In this document: positions 1-7,570 of the stretch, piece after piece | Layout of the letters: each line of letters starts with the position of its first letter | How positions within the stretch are numbered: the first letter of the stretch is position 1 | From: Bacteroidales bacterium UBA7569 | Lineage (GTDB): Bacteria > Bacteroidota > Bacteroidia > Bacteroidales > Paludibacteraceae | DNA length: 19,822 bases | Direction: 5' to 3' | Assembly: GCA_002477945.1 (NCBI GenBank) | Contig: DLLF01000024.1 | Span: 1 to 19,822, forward strand | The notes under the pieces: generated by a model | What the model was told of the DNA's origin: nothing | Databases searched by the model: none | Seen by the model: only the letters and a program-made list of their open reading frames with translations | Position numbers and translations under genes: made by a program

Positions 1-552
1 ATTCTGATTTATATGCCGATTGAGGGTGAGGTTTGTTTCAATAGTTTGATAAAAAGTTGAGACTCTATTTAACTCGGTATCCGTTGGTATGGGTATGTCA
101 AAGTTCAAGAGAAAATCTGTACGTATATTATTAATGCTCGTTCCGCGTGCCATATTGATAAGATAGTCTCTGAAATACAGGCTTGTACACCAGATAGAAA
201 TCCACATCGCATATTTTATCTCAATTGGACGAATGATGCGCAAGAATGCACCTATCTGTGTATTGGGCGTTTTTTCAAACACCGTGGCTGCCTTTGCCAA
301 AGCATCTGTACTGCCGGTTGAAGAGACAATTACCGTATCAAATACACGAATTTGGTTTTCTATATTTGCATACGATATTGGCAAAAACACATCATCTTCT
401 TTTTGTAGTATCCGTCCATTTTGGATATTACCACCGCGGATTATACGCACACCTTCAGTTGTAATGTCTTCAGGAGAATATGATACACCGCTGATTATTT
501 GTGCAATATCACCTAATTTTTTCACAGTCCAATTTTTGGGTATATGGTACAT
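1..552 (-). CDS. hsdS: Type I restriction-modification specificity subunit HsdS (N-terminal part, runs off the left edge)
   Basis: Reading the minus strand from an ATG at 550-552 gives 184 codons open to base 1. The protein begins MYHIPKNWTVKKLGDIAQI, has RGGNIQNG at about residues 39-46 and ends in this window with LNRHINQN. This is the usual layout of an HsdS N-terminal half: a first target-recognition domain, then the start of the central conserved helix. HsdS selects the DNA target for the HsdM methylase and HsdR translocase/nuclease. It is the third gene of the hsdR-hsdM-hsdS series, but a transposase and repeat module separates it from hsdM by about 1 kb. The sequence before the ATG is A-rich with no clear Shine-Dalgarno, as is normal in Bacteroidetes. 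The second recognition domain and the stop are outside the window, so intactness cannot be judged. Confidence 0.88.
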   Translation of the reverse strand, partial: MYHIPKNWTVKKLGDIAQIISGVSYSPEDITTEGVRIIRGGNIQNGRILQKEDDVFLPISYANIENQIRVFDTVIVSSTGSTDALAKAATVFEKTPNTQIGAFLRIIRPIEIKYAMWISIWCTSLYFRDYLINMARGTSINNIRTDFLLNFDIPIPTDTELNRVSTFYQTIETNLTLNRHINQN

Positions 553-593
553 ATATTTTGTTAATTATTGGTTGTTATTGGTGTTTGTTTTTT

Positions 594-640
594 GAGAGAC
601 GGTGTTCTTTTTGAGAGACGGTATGAAATACCGTCTCTAC
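594..640. repeat. REP-like palindromic repeat, copy 1 (half-site plus full palindrome)
   Basis: A half-site GAGAGACGGT (594-603) is followed by a full palindrome. The left arm AGAGACGGTAT is at 614-624, the loop GAA at 625-627, and the right arm ATACCGTCTCT at 628-638. On the minus strand the element starts with GTAG, the same 5' tetranucleotide that marks REP sequences recognised by RAYT transposases in E. coli. It lies between hsdS and the RAYT gene. Confidence 0.85.
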
Positions 641-690
641 GGGGGAATTATATTGAATGGGATTTGTCATAATATGGTTATGTTTTTTTA

Positions 691-731
691 GAGACGATCT
701 TTTGAGAGACGGTATGGAATACCGTCTCTAC
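691..731. repeat. REP-like palindromic repeat, copy 2
   Basis: A partial half-site GAGACGATCT (691-700) precedes a full palindrome. Arms are 705-715 and 719-729 around the loop GGA. The right flank TACGGGG matches copy 1. It sits about 35 bp downstream of the RAYT stop codon. Confidence 0.85.
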
Positions 732-766
732 GGGGAAGATCAAAAAGATGGGTCATGATACGGTTG

Positions 767-1420
767 TTATTCATTTTCTTGAGGGATGGGAGCATCGGGG
801 TGCATTTTGTCTTCATTCCAATGTAATACATTGTTTTGAATGTAATAATTCGTTTCACTATATTGTGCTGCACTACGAATAATCGTATCGTAGAAACGCG
901 ACTGCCAACCAAAATCAATATTGTTTTCTTTCGCAAACATCGTTATTGCACGCTTCATACCCGAAACGACAATGGATAAACCACTGCGTCGACGGATGGG
1001 AACAGGGTGAGGGGAATCGTTTTGTGGCAAGGTTTCGTTTTGGGAGGCGGCGTTTTGAGAGACGGTATCCTGAGAGATGCCATTTTGAGAGACGGTATTT
1101 TGAGAGACGGTATGAAATACCGTCTCTACAGTGGGGGCGGCATCCGTGAGGTGCAATAGCAAATGGATATGGTTGGGCATGACCTGAAAATACAAGATCT
1201 CCACATACGGATAATACTTGCTCAAACCCTCAATACACCCTTGGGCAAATTGTCCGACAACGGAATAAAACATCCGTTCATTTTCTATGTGACCAAAATA
1301 ACATCTCCTGTCTTTCGTACAGACCACAACATGATAAAAACCCGCACCATAACCATGTGATTGCAGTCTGCAAGTAGGTATGCGGTATTTTTCACCAAAT
1401 AACAATGGGTTGAAAGGCAT
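767..1420 (-). CDS. REP-associated tyrosine transposase (RAYT, Y1/IS200-like HUH family)
   Basis: This 217-residue protein has an N-terminal YRIPTCRLQSHGYGAGFYHVV segment near residue 12, typical of the family. The HUH motif is in VMPNHIHLLL (H84, H86). The C-terminal block FGWQSRFYDTIIRS (about 170-183) is followed by NYYIQNNVLHW, whose Y193 is the likely catalytic tyrosine. RAYTs are single-copy domesticated relatives of IS200/IS605 transposases that cut and move REP palindromes as single-stranded DNA. The context agrees, because REP-like hairpins flank it on both sides. Residues about 100-135 are a pentapeptide repeat (TVSQN, GISQD, AASQN and similar) encoded by tandem REP half-sites. This makes the protein longer between the HUH motif and the C-terminal block than usual relatives. 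All key residues appear present, so activity is possible. Confidence 0.88.
   Translation of the reverse strand: MPFNPLLFGEKYRIPTCRLQSHGYGAGFYHVVVCTKDRRCYFGHIENERMFYSVVGQFAQGCIEGLSKYYPYVEILYFQVMPNHIHLLLHLTDAAPTVETVFHTVSQNTVSQNGISQDTVSQNAASQNETLPQNDSPHPVPIRRRSGLSIVVSGMKRAITMFAKENNIDFGWQSRFYDTIIRSAAQYSETNYYIQNNVLHWNEDKMHPDAPIPQENE
1042..1130. repeat. Tandem 15-bp REP half-sites plus palindrome inside the RAYT gene
   Basis: Half-sites of the form GAGAGACGGTATTTT start at 1042 (degenerate), 1057, 1072, 1087 and 1102, giving an exact 15-bp period. The last one forms a full palindrome with arms 1103-1113 and 1117-1127 around the loop GAA. The 15-bp period equals five codons, so the array stays in frame with the transposase and encodes repeated xVSQN peptides. 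Confidence 0.88.
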
Positions 1421-1478
1421 ATTCGTCTGGGGTTAAAATATCATTTTGGAAAGATTTCATTGAAACCGGTATCCCTTT

Positions 1479-1528
1479 GAGAGAGATGGTATTTTTGTCA
1501 TAGAGACGGTATAAAATACCGTCTCTAC
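1479..1528. repeat. REP-like palindromic repeat, copy 4 (half-site plus full palindrome)
   Basis: A half-site GAGAGAGATGGTAT (1479-1492) is followed by a palindrome with 12-bp arms, TAGAGACGGTAT (1501-1512) and ATACCGTCTCTA (1516-1527), around the loop AAA. The right flank CAGTGGGG matches the copy inside the transposase gene. It lies about 80 bp upstream of the RAYT start. Confidence 0.85.
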
Positions 1529-1573
1529 AGTGGGGTGCGAAACAGGATAGGTATCTGTCATAAGATTGTGATT

Positions 1574-1603
1574 GAGAGAGACGGTATAAAATACCGTCTC
1601 TAC
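1574..1603. repeat. REP-like palindromic repeat, copy 5, overlapping the hsdM stop codon
   Basis: Arms AGAGACGGTAT (1577-1587) and ATACCGTCTCT (1591-1601) flank the loop AAA. The TAG stop of hsdM (minus strand, 1600-1602) is part of the GTAG head of this element. The hairpin would form at once after the hsdM stop in the mRNA. No U-tract follows, so it is not an obvious terminator. Confidence 0.85.
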
Positions 1604-3228
1604 AAGTGTAATTGCTGTAGTTGATTCAGGATTTCTTGTTCGAGACGATGGCTTTCGGCAAACTGAGCGGAAAGCGTCTTTGTGTAGGAATCAATACGCT
1701 GCTGGAATTCTTCAGGCGTGATGTCCTCATACTCTATCTTAATATCAAAGTATTGCCCTGCGGAAAAAGAGTATTTCTTCTCTTTTATCTGCTCGTTGGT
1801 AACAATAACAGAAAAATCATCTTCCGCCTTACACTCGTTGAACCGGGTAATAATTTTATCAATGTCATCTTCGGACAATATAGTGCGCTGGTTACCGTCA
1901 ATCTTTTTCTTCTCCCCCAGTTTAGAGGCGTCCATCAGCACTACATCTTGTGTTACGGTATGTGATTTGTCGATAAACAACACCGAGACATTTGTTCCCG
2001 TAGTAGCAAAGATATTGGACGGCATACTGACCACTCCGCGCAGCCACCCCTCTTCGACAATACGCTCGCGAATCTTATAGGCAATACCGGTGGAAGCCGT
2101 AATAAATCCTGTCGGCACCACAATAGCCGCTTTGCCTGTCGGGTAGAGAGAATACAAGATGTGCTGAACAAAACAAAGATAGATTGCCATCTTGGATTTG
2201 TCTTTGCCTGTAGCATTGGGCACACCCGCAAAGAAACGTTTTGTGTCGGTGGCTATCTTATCCCGATTATCAGAGAAATCGAGGTTGAACGGCGGATTGC
2301 TGACAATATAGTCAAAATGCTTGAGTGTGCCATTCGGCTCCTTGTGAGCGGGTTCCAGCAATGTATCGCCTTTGACAATATTCTGTATGCTTTTGACCAA
2401 CTTATTCAGAATAAGGTTGAGTCGCAACATTTGTGACGACTTCTGTGATATATCCTGTGAATAGATAGAGCAACAATCCTCTCCGATTTGATGTGCCAAC
2501 GCCATGAGCAATGTTCCGGAGCCGGCAGCAGGGTCATAGCAGGTAACACTCCGCAGGTCAGAACCATCAGGCACAAGCATACGCGCCATGATAGTTGCCA
2601 CAGACTTCGGGGTATAGTATTCGGCATATTTGCCGCCGCCGTCTTTGTTATAGTCTTTGATAAGGTACTCAAAGATAGTGGAGAAGAAATCGTACTTTTG
2701 ATAGAATACATCTTCGAAATCGAACGTAGCAAGGTGGCTCACAAGTGCTGCCGCAAAATTGTTGCGTTGGTCAACCTCGTTGATAAGCGGGGTCAATCGT
2801 TCGAAGATAGTAATTTTGGTTTGTCCAGCCGTAGCCATAGAAAAAATGTCAGCATTCAGGTCGGCAATGGCAAGCATGGTGGCATCGAAGATGTCGGCAA
2901 AATCGTTTTTCTTGGAGGCATTGACAAGATGTGCCAGTGTATGTTCGTGGCGCAGTTTGGGTGTTCCCGATTCGAGGAACATAAACAGCATATCTTCCTC
3001 CTCTTGTGTGAAGGAATCATACTCTTTGTCCCACTGCTCAGCATGTCCCAAACGGTCATTCTTGAGTTTCACCTCATGCCCGAACATATCATTCATGTAC
3101 TTGTACAAGAACACCTCTGTGATAATCTTGTACTCGTTACCATCGTTGCCCAACCCATATTGCGCACAAGTGGCTTTGAGACGGTCAATGAGTTGCTTGG
3201 TACGGATTTCGATATCAGTTTCTGCCAT
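1600..3228 (-). CDS. hsdM: Type I restriction-modification DNA methyltransferase subunit HsdM
   Basis: A 542-residue N6-adenine methyltransferase that works with HsdS to methylate the type I target site. Residues 1-165 form the helical HsdM N-terminal domain. GGGKYAEYYTPKSVA (about 197-211) leads into the SAM-binding motif DPAAGSGTLL (232-241). The catalytic motif IV is NPPF at 311-314. The length is normal and all motifs are intact. The ATG lies only 6 bp after the hsdR stop, so the two are cotranscribed. The C-terminus ends ...QLQQLHL, and the TAG stop falls inside a REP palindrome. The repeat may therefore have defined or slightly altered the C-terminus. Confidence 0.95.
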   Translation of the reverse strand: MAETDIEIRTKQLIDRLKATCAQYGLGNDGNEYKIITEVFLYKYMNDMFGHEVKLKNDRLGHAEQWDKEYDSFTQEEEDMLFMFLESGTPKLRHEHTLAHLVNASKKNDFADIFDATMLAIADLNADIFSMATAGQTKITIFERLTPLINEVDQRNNFAAALVSHLATFDFEDVFYQKYDFFSTIFEYLIKDYNKDGGGKYAEYYTPKSVATIMARMLVPDGSDLRSVTCYDPAAGSGTLLMALAHQIGEDCCSIYSQDISQKSSQMLRLNLILNKLVKSIQNIVKGDTLLEPAHKEPNGTLKHFDYIVSNPPFNLDFSDNRDKIATDTKRFFAGVPNATGKDKSKMAIYLCFVQHILYSLYPTGKAAIVVPTGFITASTGIAYKIRERIVEEGWLRGVVSMPSNIFATTGTNVSVLFIDKSHTVTQDVVLMDASKLGEKKKIDGNQRTILSEDDIDKIITRFNECKAEDDFSVIVTNEQIKEKKYSFSAGQYFDIKIEYEDITPEEFQQRIDSYTKTLSAQFAESHRLEQEILNQLQQLHL

Positions 3229-3234
3229 AGTAGT

Positions 3235-6200
3235 TTATGCTGTTTTGAATTTATATTGTTTGTATTGGTTGGTGTATTCCATAACGATTAGACGATGAAT
3301 TTCCTGCATATCGTGCATAGTCTGCTTAATGGTTGCCGCCGGCGCATTCATACTGACCAGATTCATCGTTTTAAGCGTGTTACTGACACGGCTCATAACA
3401 AGTCCCGAAAAATAGCCTTCATTGCGGATAGCGTTATTATCGTGATACAAAATGTCGTCCACTTGTTCACGGATTTTATTAAGTGCATCCACTCGGTCGG
3501 TTTCCACCTTTGAAATAATGAACGGTTCGTACATTTTTCGTTTGCGATTGGCTTCATCTATACGTTTGTAAACCCGCACAAACCGTTCATCGTCATGAAA
3601 CTTATGCTTCAGCAAAATATTGCGGTGGTTGATGTCGCGAATGACTTTCATCACCTCGTCCAAATAGCCTATTTTTTCTTTTATCTCTTGTCGGGACAGG
3701 GGTTTGAATCCTTTTTCGCGATAGTATTTACGGAACGATTCTAGCAGTTTCTTGAAGTCTTGCTCCTCGTGGTCAAAATTGTTTTCGAACTCCTCTACCA
3801 CCTGCCGTAATTTCTCTTGCATCTCATTGTCCCAAAGGAAAGATAATTCACCCTTCCCTTTGCTGACAAATTGGTATTCCATCTCCGACAATATATAATT
3901 GACCATACCATGGACATCTTCGGAATGCTCCATTTGCTCCTTGAGATTGATACGTGCGATACGGTCGGATACGACGGCAAGCAGGTTGGAAAAGTTGCTA
4001 TTGGAAGCCTCCATATCGGCGAGTTTTTTCTTGAGTTCCTCATCTCCGAAAGTACGTATTTGGTTTGTAAGGGCTTTTGCTTCCTCCAAGGCATTGCGCA
4101 ACTCATAGAGATTTTCTTTGGGGATATTCTCCTCCTCCAATTGTTTGCGAAGATTTTCGGCATTGCCGCAATCATAAGCAAAAATGGCTTGGCGTATATC
4201 CTGGAGTTTTGCGATGATATCCTCCTTATGCTCCATAACGGCATCACCGAGAAGTTGGCGCGGTTCTCCTACATCATCTGCAGTACCATTGTCAGGGTCA
4301 CAGGAATTAAGTTCACGGATGTATTGGTCGTTTGCTTCCTCAAAATTATCTTTGATACCTGCAAAGTCGATAACATAGCCATAACGGAAGTCTTTGTATG
4401 GACGATTGACGCGTGTGAGTGCTTGCAAGAGGTCATGTCCTTGCATTTTGCGTGTCAGATAGAGACGTTTCAGCCGGTGTGCATCAAAGCCGGTCAACAG
4501 CATTTGATTAACAATGAGGATGTCAATATCAGTAGCATCTTTGAAATTGTCCGTAATGGATTTGCGCGTTTCGGCATCTCCTTCGTCGTGCAAAATAAGT
4601 TCCGCACGCAGAGGATGCGGTTGAGTGGACTGGTATTCGTCGAACATCCGCTTAACCTTGCGTGCTTGCGGATTGGTTTCGCAGACCAACATACCGGCAA
4701 CCGATTGGTCATCATTATCCTTGCGGAATCGGATGAGGTCACGCGTAACAAATTCTATGAGCGTATGAACATAGTTGTCCGACTCGATAATCATATCCTT
4801 GGAGACATCTTTCTTCTTCACCTCTATATCCTCGGGAAACTCGTTTTTGATAATCTGCAAGAGTTTGTCTTTATAATCCGTTTCGATGTCTTCGCGCATA
4901 AGCCGGAGGGTAAAGCCGTCAGCGATAGACTTGTCGTAATAGTACTTATCATAGTAGTGCCCGAAGATACGCCATGTTTCACACTCAGATTTGAGTAACG
5001 GTGTACCGGTAAGTGCTATCTTAACCGCTTTCTCGTCGGAGTTCATAAGATTAGCCAAAGAGACGCTGCCAAAACTATAACTGCGGTGTGCTTCGTCCAC
5101 AAAAAAGATGCGCTGTATATTGGTATTGTACTTAACCTCCAGTTTTTCTTTCTGTTCATCGAACTTTTGGATATTGACCACCATAATTTCCGGTTGCCCG
5201 TCCGTGCCACGCATAGTAACATTTTGCTCAAAGTCTTTCATCAACTCCTTGCGGCTTTGTGCAGTAAAGACTTTCAGACCACGTGCTGTGAACTCGCGCA
5301 TGGCTTGCTCCATCAGGGCAATACGATCAACTATAAAGTAGAACCGCGCTACAGTATTGCGCCGAGCGAAATAGTCCGTCAGAATTTTAACAGCGAAATA
5401 GGACAATGCCGTTTTTCCACTTCCCTGTGTATGCCAGATAGTTCCCGAATTGATGCCTTTGTCCAAGTTTGCACAGATGGCGCGATTGGCGAAAAATTGC
5501 GGGTAGCGCATGACATGTTTCTCCAAACAAGAGTATTCGTTGCCATCCTTGTCTTTCTTTGTTGTATTAACATACGCGAAACCATAGTTAAGGAAATAGA
5601 GGAGCCTCTCTTTGGCAAGCAATGAAGAAAGAAGACGATTGGTAGGAGTGGTTGCACTTTTGTTGGATTGATATTCGGGCAGGCTTACCAAAACGGATTT
5701 ACCAAGACTTGTCAAAATCTCCTGTTCACGTTTTGGATCCGTTTCTATAAGTTGGAGTGTCTCATAATATCGTTGGTTGGCTTCGCGAAAGACATTGAAG
5801 AAGATTTTGCCTTTGCTGATACTCGCATAGAATGCACCCTGAACCGGTACGCGGCAGTCGGTGTCATATTCCTCATTGTTGGAGAATATCATCAACTGCG
5901 TGATATTGAGGAAACGGCGGAAATCACGCTGTTGCATACGGTCATTCATACGCTCACGCTCCGCCAACATTCCCTCTCTGTTTTGCGGTTTCTTAACCTC
6001 AATATGTACGAGCGGGAGACCATTGACAAAGCAAGTTATGTCAGGACGGAAATGGTTGTACGTTGTCTGGTTCTCACATTCCAACTCGATGGTGCAATGC
6101 CAAGTATTGTTCTCGGGGTGCTCAAAATCAATAAGGCGGATATTACTTGTATCCGTGAGTTTTTTGTAGAACTCACGTCCTAAGTCATCGTAATCGGCTA

Positions 6201-6420
6201 TACGGTTCAACTCGTTGATTTTTTCTGTTATTTCTGTTTCCCGCAGGTTAGGATTCAGGCGCAACAAAGCATCTTTCAAGATGTCATTCAAGATATTGCT
6301 TCGCCTATCCAATCCATAGTGCGGGAGTTGGCTACAAGGTATAAAATGATATCCCAATCGCTCCAAGTGCAGCAAAGCGGGGATTTGTACACGAGTGAAC
6401 TCAGTGAAGTTAGTCGGCAT
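3235..6420 (-). CDS. hsdR: Type I restriction-modification nuclease/translocase subunit HsdR
   Basis: This 1061-residue protein is the motor and nuclease of the type I complex, cutting unmethylated DNA after ATP-driven translocation. The N-terminal PD-(D/E)XK nuclease is visible as RPDITCFVNGLPLVHIEVKK with D127, E141 and K143. The SF2 helicase core has the Walker A motif QGSGKT (332-337), the DEAH box VDEAH (441-445) and motif III-like ALTGTP (469-474). The C-terminal helical region completes a normal family length. The ATG at 6418-6420 begins MPTNFTEFTRVQIPALLHLERLGY, a typical HsdR opening. It is the first gene of the operon, with a promoter about 65-95 bp upstream, and no lesion is visible. 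Confidence 0.95.
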   Translation of the reverse strand: MPTNFTEFTRVQIPALLHLERLGYHFIPCSQLPHYGLDRRSNILNDILKDALLRLNPNLRETEITEKINELNRIADYDDLGREFYKKLTDTSNIRLIDFEHPENNTWHCTIELECENQTTYNHFRPDITCFVNGLPLVHIEVKKPQNREGMLAERERMNDRMQQRDFRRFLNITQLMIFSNNEEYDTDCRVPVQGAFYASISKGKIFFNVFREANQRYYETLQLIETDPKREQEILTSLGKSVLVSLPEYQSNKSATTPTNRLLSSLLAKERLLYFLNYGFAYVNTTKKDKDGNEYSCLEKHVMRYPQFFANRAICANLDKGINSGTIWHTQGSGKTALSYFAVKILTDYFARRNTVARFYFIVDRIALMEQAMREFTARGLKVFTAQSRKELMKDFEQNVTMRGTDGQPEIMVVNIQKFDEQKEKLEVKYNTNIQRIFFVDEAHRSYSFGSVSLANLMNSDEKAVKIALTGTPLLKSECETWRIFGHYYDKYYYDKSIADGFTLRLMREDIETDYKDKLLQIIKNEFPEDIEVKKKDVSKDMIIESDNYVHTLIEFVTRDLIRFRKDNDDQSVAGMLVCETNPQARKVKRMFDEYQSTQPHPLRAELILHDEGDAETRKSITDNFKDATDIDILIVNQMLLTGFDAHRLKRLYLTRKMQGHDLLQALTRVNRPYKDFRYGYVIDFAGIKDNFEEANDQYIRELNSCDPDNGTADDVGEPRQLLGDAVMEHKEDIIAKLQDIRQAIFAYDCGNAENLRKQLEEENIPKENLYELRNALEEAKALTNQIRTFGDEELKKKLADMEASNSNFSNLLAVVSDRIARINLKEQMEHSEDVHGMVNYILSEMEYQFVSKGKGELSFLWDNEMQEKLRQVVEEFENNFDHEEQDFKKLLESFRKYYREKGFKPLSRQEIKEKIGYLDEVMKVIRDINHRNILLKHKFHDDERFVRVYKRIDEANRKRKMYEPFIISKVETDRVDALNKIREQVDDILYHDNNAIRNEGYFSGLVMSRVSNTLKTMNLVSMNAPAATIKQTMHDMQEIHRLIVMEYTNQYKQYKFKTA

Positions 6421-6483
6421 AGTATTTATTGATTTTTGGCGGTTTTTATTCGGGTGAAAAACGGATGTTGTGCATTACAATTC

Positions 6484-6516
6484 GCAAAGTTACAACTTTT
6501 TAAGGAGATGGGCAAG
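6484..6516 (-). promoter_or_regulatory. Probable promoter of the hsdRM(S) operon
   Basis: On the minus strand TAACTTTG (6484-6491) matches the Bacteroidetes -7 box TAnnTTTG. About 21 bp upstream is CTTG (6513-6516), one mismatch from the -33 TTTG. The heptamer-rich array starts only about 7 bp beyond the -33 region. Confidence 0.6.
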
Positions 6517-6522
6517 TTTTTT

Positions 6523-6570
6523 TAGGGATTAGAGGGTAGAGAGTAGAGATTAGGGATTAGGGGTAGAGGA
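6523..6570. repeat. GGGATTA-type heptamer array 1
   Basis: A short imperfect array of GGGATTA, GGGTAGA and GAGATTA units on the plus strand. It lies between the hsdR promoter and the upstream small gene. It contains the TAA stop (6557-6559, minus strand) of that gene. Confidence 0.75.
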
Positions 6571-7042
6571 GATGGAAGAGCATAGTACGGACGGTGGAGA
6601 AGGGGGTGCGACGGGAGCGGAGAAGGGGGAGGAGAGAAGAGGGGTTAGGGATTAGGGGATAGGGGGTAGAGACATTAGAGAGTAGAGGGGAGAGATTAGA
6701 GGGAAGAGACATTAGGGCATCGTGAAAGGGAATGGCGGCGAAGGCGGATTGGGAAAGGGGGCGATGGTGGCGGCAGGCGGCAGTGTGGGCTTGCCAGAGT
6801 GCATTAAAATACGTGCGGAGTGCGGGGACAGCAAGGAGCGTATCGACCGCATGCCACGTATCACGGAAAGACAGGCGGGCACGCTGCTGGGAGGCGGTGG
6901 GGTGCTGCTGCGGATTGGGATTACAGAGGGCGACACCGTAGGTCTTGCCCGTGGTCTTGTTCGCACGAGTGTGGATACGGTCGGTGCGGGAGAGACGACC
7001 CGAGATAGAGGCGATGTGGGAAGAAGGGGTGATAGTGGACAT
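6557..7042 (-). CDS. Small protein of unknown function, paralogue B, with an in-frame heptamer array
   Basis: This 161-residue protein has no function I can assign. Residues about 8-80 (SHIASISGRLSRTDRIHTR...GKTYGVALCNPNPQQ) align by eye with the protein at 7548-7934. Both share an LSGR/SGRLS turn, D-[KR]-I, R-T/N-G-[KR]-T, a PN element and a following helical stretch. Its last residues (TVRTMLFHLLYP) resemble the end of the other protein (TTLYGYIFHTLYLTP). Between these parts, residues about 110-145 are Ser/Pro/Leu-rich and are translated from heptamer-type repeats, so the array appears to be an in-frame insertion. The ATG lies one base from array 3 and the TAA is in array 1. It is probably third in an operon starting at 7934. 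It could be a decaying copy. Confidence 0.55.
   Translation of the reverse strand: MSTITPSSHIASISGRLSRTDRIHTRANKTTGKTYGVALCNPNPQQHPTASQQRARLSFRDTWHAVDTLLAVPALRTYFNALWQAHTAACRHHRPLSQSAFAAIPFHDALMSLPSNLSPLLSNVSTPYPLIPNPSSLLPLLRSRRTPFSTVRTMLFHLLYP
6641..6718. repeat. Degenerate heptamer array 2, inside the paralogue B gene
   Basis: Seventy-eight bases of degenerate GGGGTTA, GGGATTA, GGGGTAG and GAGATTA units on the plus strand. The length is 26 codons, so the reading frame is kept. The encoded peptide is rich in Ser, Pro and Leu and interrupts the similarity to the paralogue. Confidence 0.7.
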
Positions 7043-7043
7043 A

Positions 7044-7161
7044 GGGGTTAGGGGGTAGAGATTAGGGATTAGGGATTAGGGATTAGGGATTAGGGATTAG
7101 GGGGTAGAGATTAGGGGTTAGGGATTAGGGGGTAGAGATTAGGGGTTAGGGATTAGGGGGT
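7044..7161. repeat. GGGATTA-type heptamer array 3
   Basis: About 118 bp with a run of perfect GGGATTA units in the middle. Its right half carries near-perfect copies of a 28-bp higher-order unit made of GGGGGTA, GAGATTA, GGGGTTA and GGGATTA. The left end is one base from the ATG of the gene at 7042, and the right end contains the TAA (7153-7155) of the four-helix-bundle gene. It fills the whole space between the two genes. Four or more GGG tracts with 4-base loops give it G-quadruplex potential on the plus strand. Confidence 0.9.
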
Positions 7162-7521
7162 AAGTTTTTTAGTGCGGAGTTTGGTGGTGATAGCACTAAG
7201 CATTTTGCCAATCTCCTCCAACATACTCATAGCCTGCTCAATGTCCGCAGAAGACAGATACCCCACCCTCACACACAGCAAGAGTTGCGTCTCCAATTCC
7301 GCCCTTGAACCCTGTGCAATGGAAATAAAATGGGTGTACTCGGAAACAGAATGGCGAGTGTGCCCCTCTGCGATATTAGAGGGAATAGATACAGCACATC
7401 TGCGCATCTGGTCGGATAACGCATAGAGTTCCTCTTTCGGCAGTTGCCGAACAAGACGGTAAACAACCGCCGTAACATCCATGGCTTTTTGCCAAACAAG
7501 GAGTTGAGAGTAGGAGAACAT
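7153..7521 (-). CDS. Four-helix-bundle protein (23S rRNA intervening-sequence protein family)
   Basis: A 122-residue protein with the family signature: LLVWQKAMDVTAVVYRL near the N-terminus, FSYSQ before it, the central motif RRCAVSIPSNIAEGHTR (about residues 41-57) and a helical C-terminal half with SRAELETQLLL. This family was first found in insertions in 23S rRNA genes but is often free-standing in Bacteroidetes. Members form pentameric helical bundles, and their cellular role is unclear. Here it lies between two related unknown genes, and its last residues (KLTP) and stop codon come from the heptamer array. The ATG is one base from array 4. The same CTAACCCCT sequence precedes this ATG and that of the 7042 gene, with no ribosome-binding site seen. 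Confidence 0.9.
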   Translation of the reverse strand: MFSYSQLLVWQKAMDVTAVVYRLVRQLPKEELYALSDQMRRCAVSIPSNIAEGHTRHSVSEYTHFISIAQGSRAELETQLLLCVRVGYLSSADIEQAMSMLEEIGKMLSAITTKLRTKKLTP

Positions 7522-7522
7522 A

Positions 7523-7570
7523 GGGGTTAGGGATTAGAGATTAGGGATTAGGGATTAGGGGTTAGATAGA
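7523..7570. repeat. GGGATTA-type heptamer array 4
   Basis: About 48 bp of GGGGTTA, GGGATTA and GAGATTA units. It fills the gap between the four-helix-bundle start codon (7519-7521) and the upstream gene, and encodes that gene's last residues (LTPNP) and TAA stop (7548-7550). Confidence 0.88.

Larger units (their letters stand above)
553..1599 (-). mobile_element. RAYT/REP module lodged between hsdM and hsdS
   Basis: The gap between hsdM and hsdS holds one REP-associated transposase gene with two palindromes on each side and one inside it. Besides the palindromes, a GTCAT-type motif recurs at 666-670, 752-756, 1497-1501 and 1557-1561, so the repeat unit is larger than the hairpin alone. hsdM and hsdS are normally adjacent or overlapping, so the module looks like an insertion in the operon. 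No target-site duplication could be assigned. The exact outer ends are uncertain. Confidence 0.7.

Noticed and set aside
233..595. Plus-strand frame of 120 codons at the left edge
   Set aside because: It is antisense to the clear hsdS reading frame, which stays open from 552 to base 1 with family motifs.
594..1603. REP palindromes as ordinary transcription terminators
   Set aside because: No T-run follows the stems, several copies lie in tandem, and one is within a coding region. Their form and RAYT linkage fit REP elements better.
2488..4998. Plus-strand open frames opposite hsdM and hsdR
   Set aside because: They are antisense to intact conserved genes and have no family similarity or start signals.
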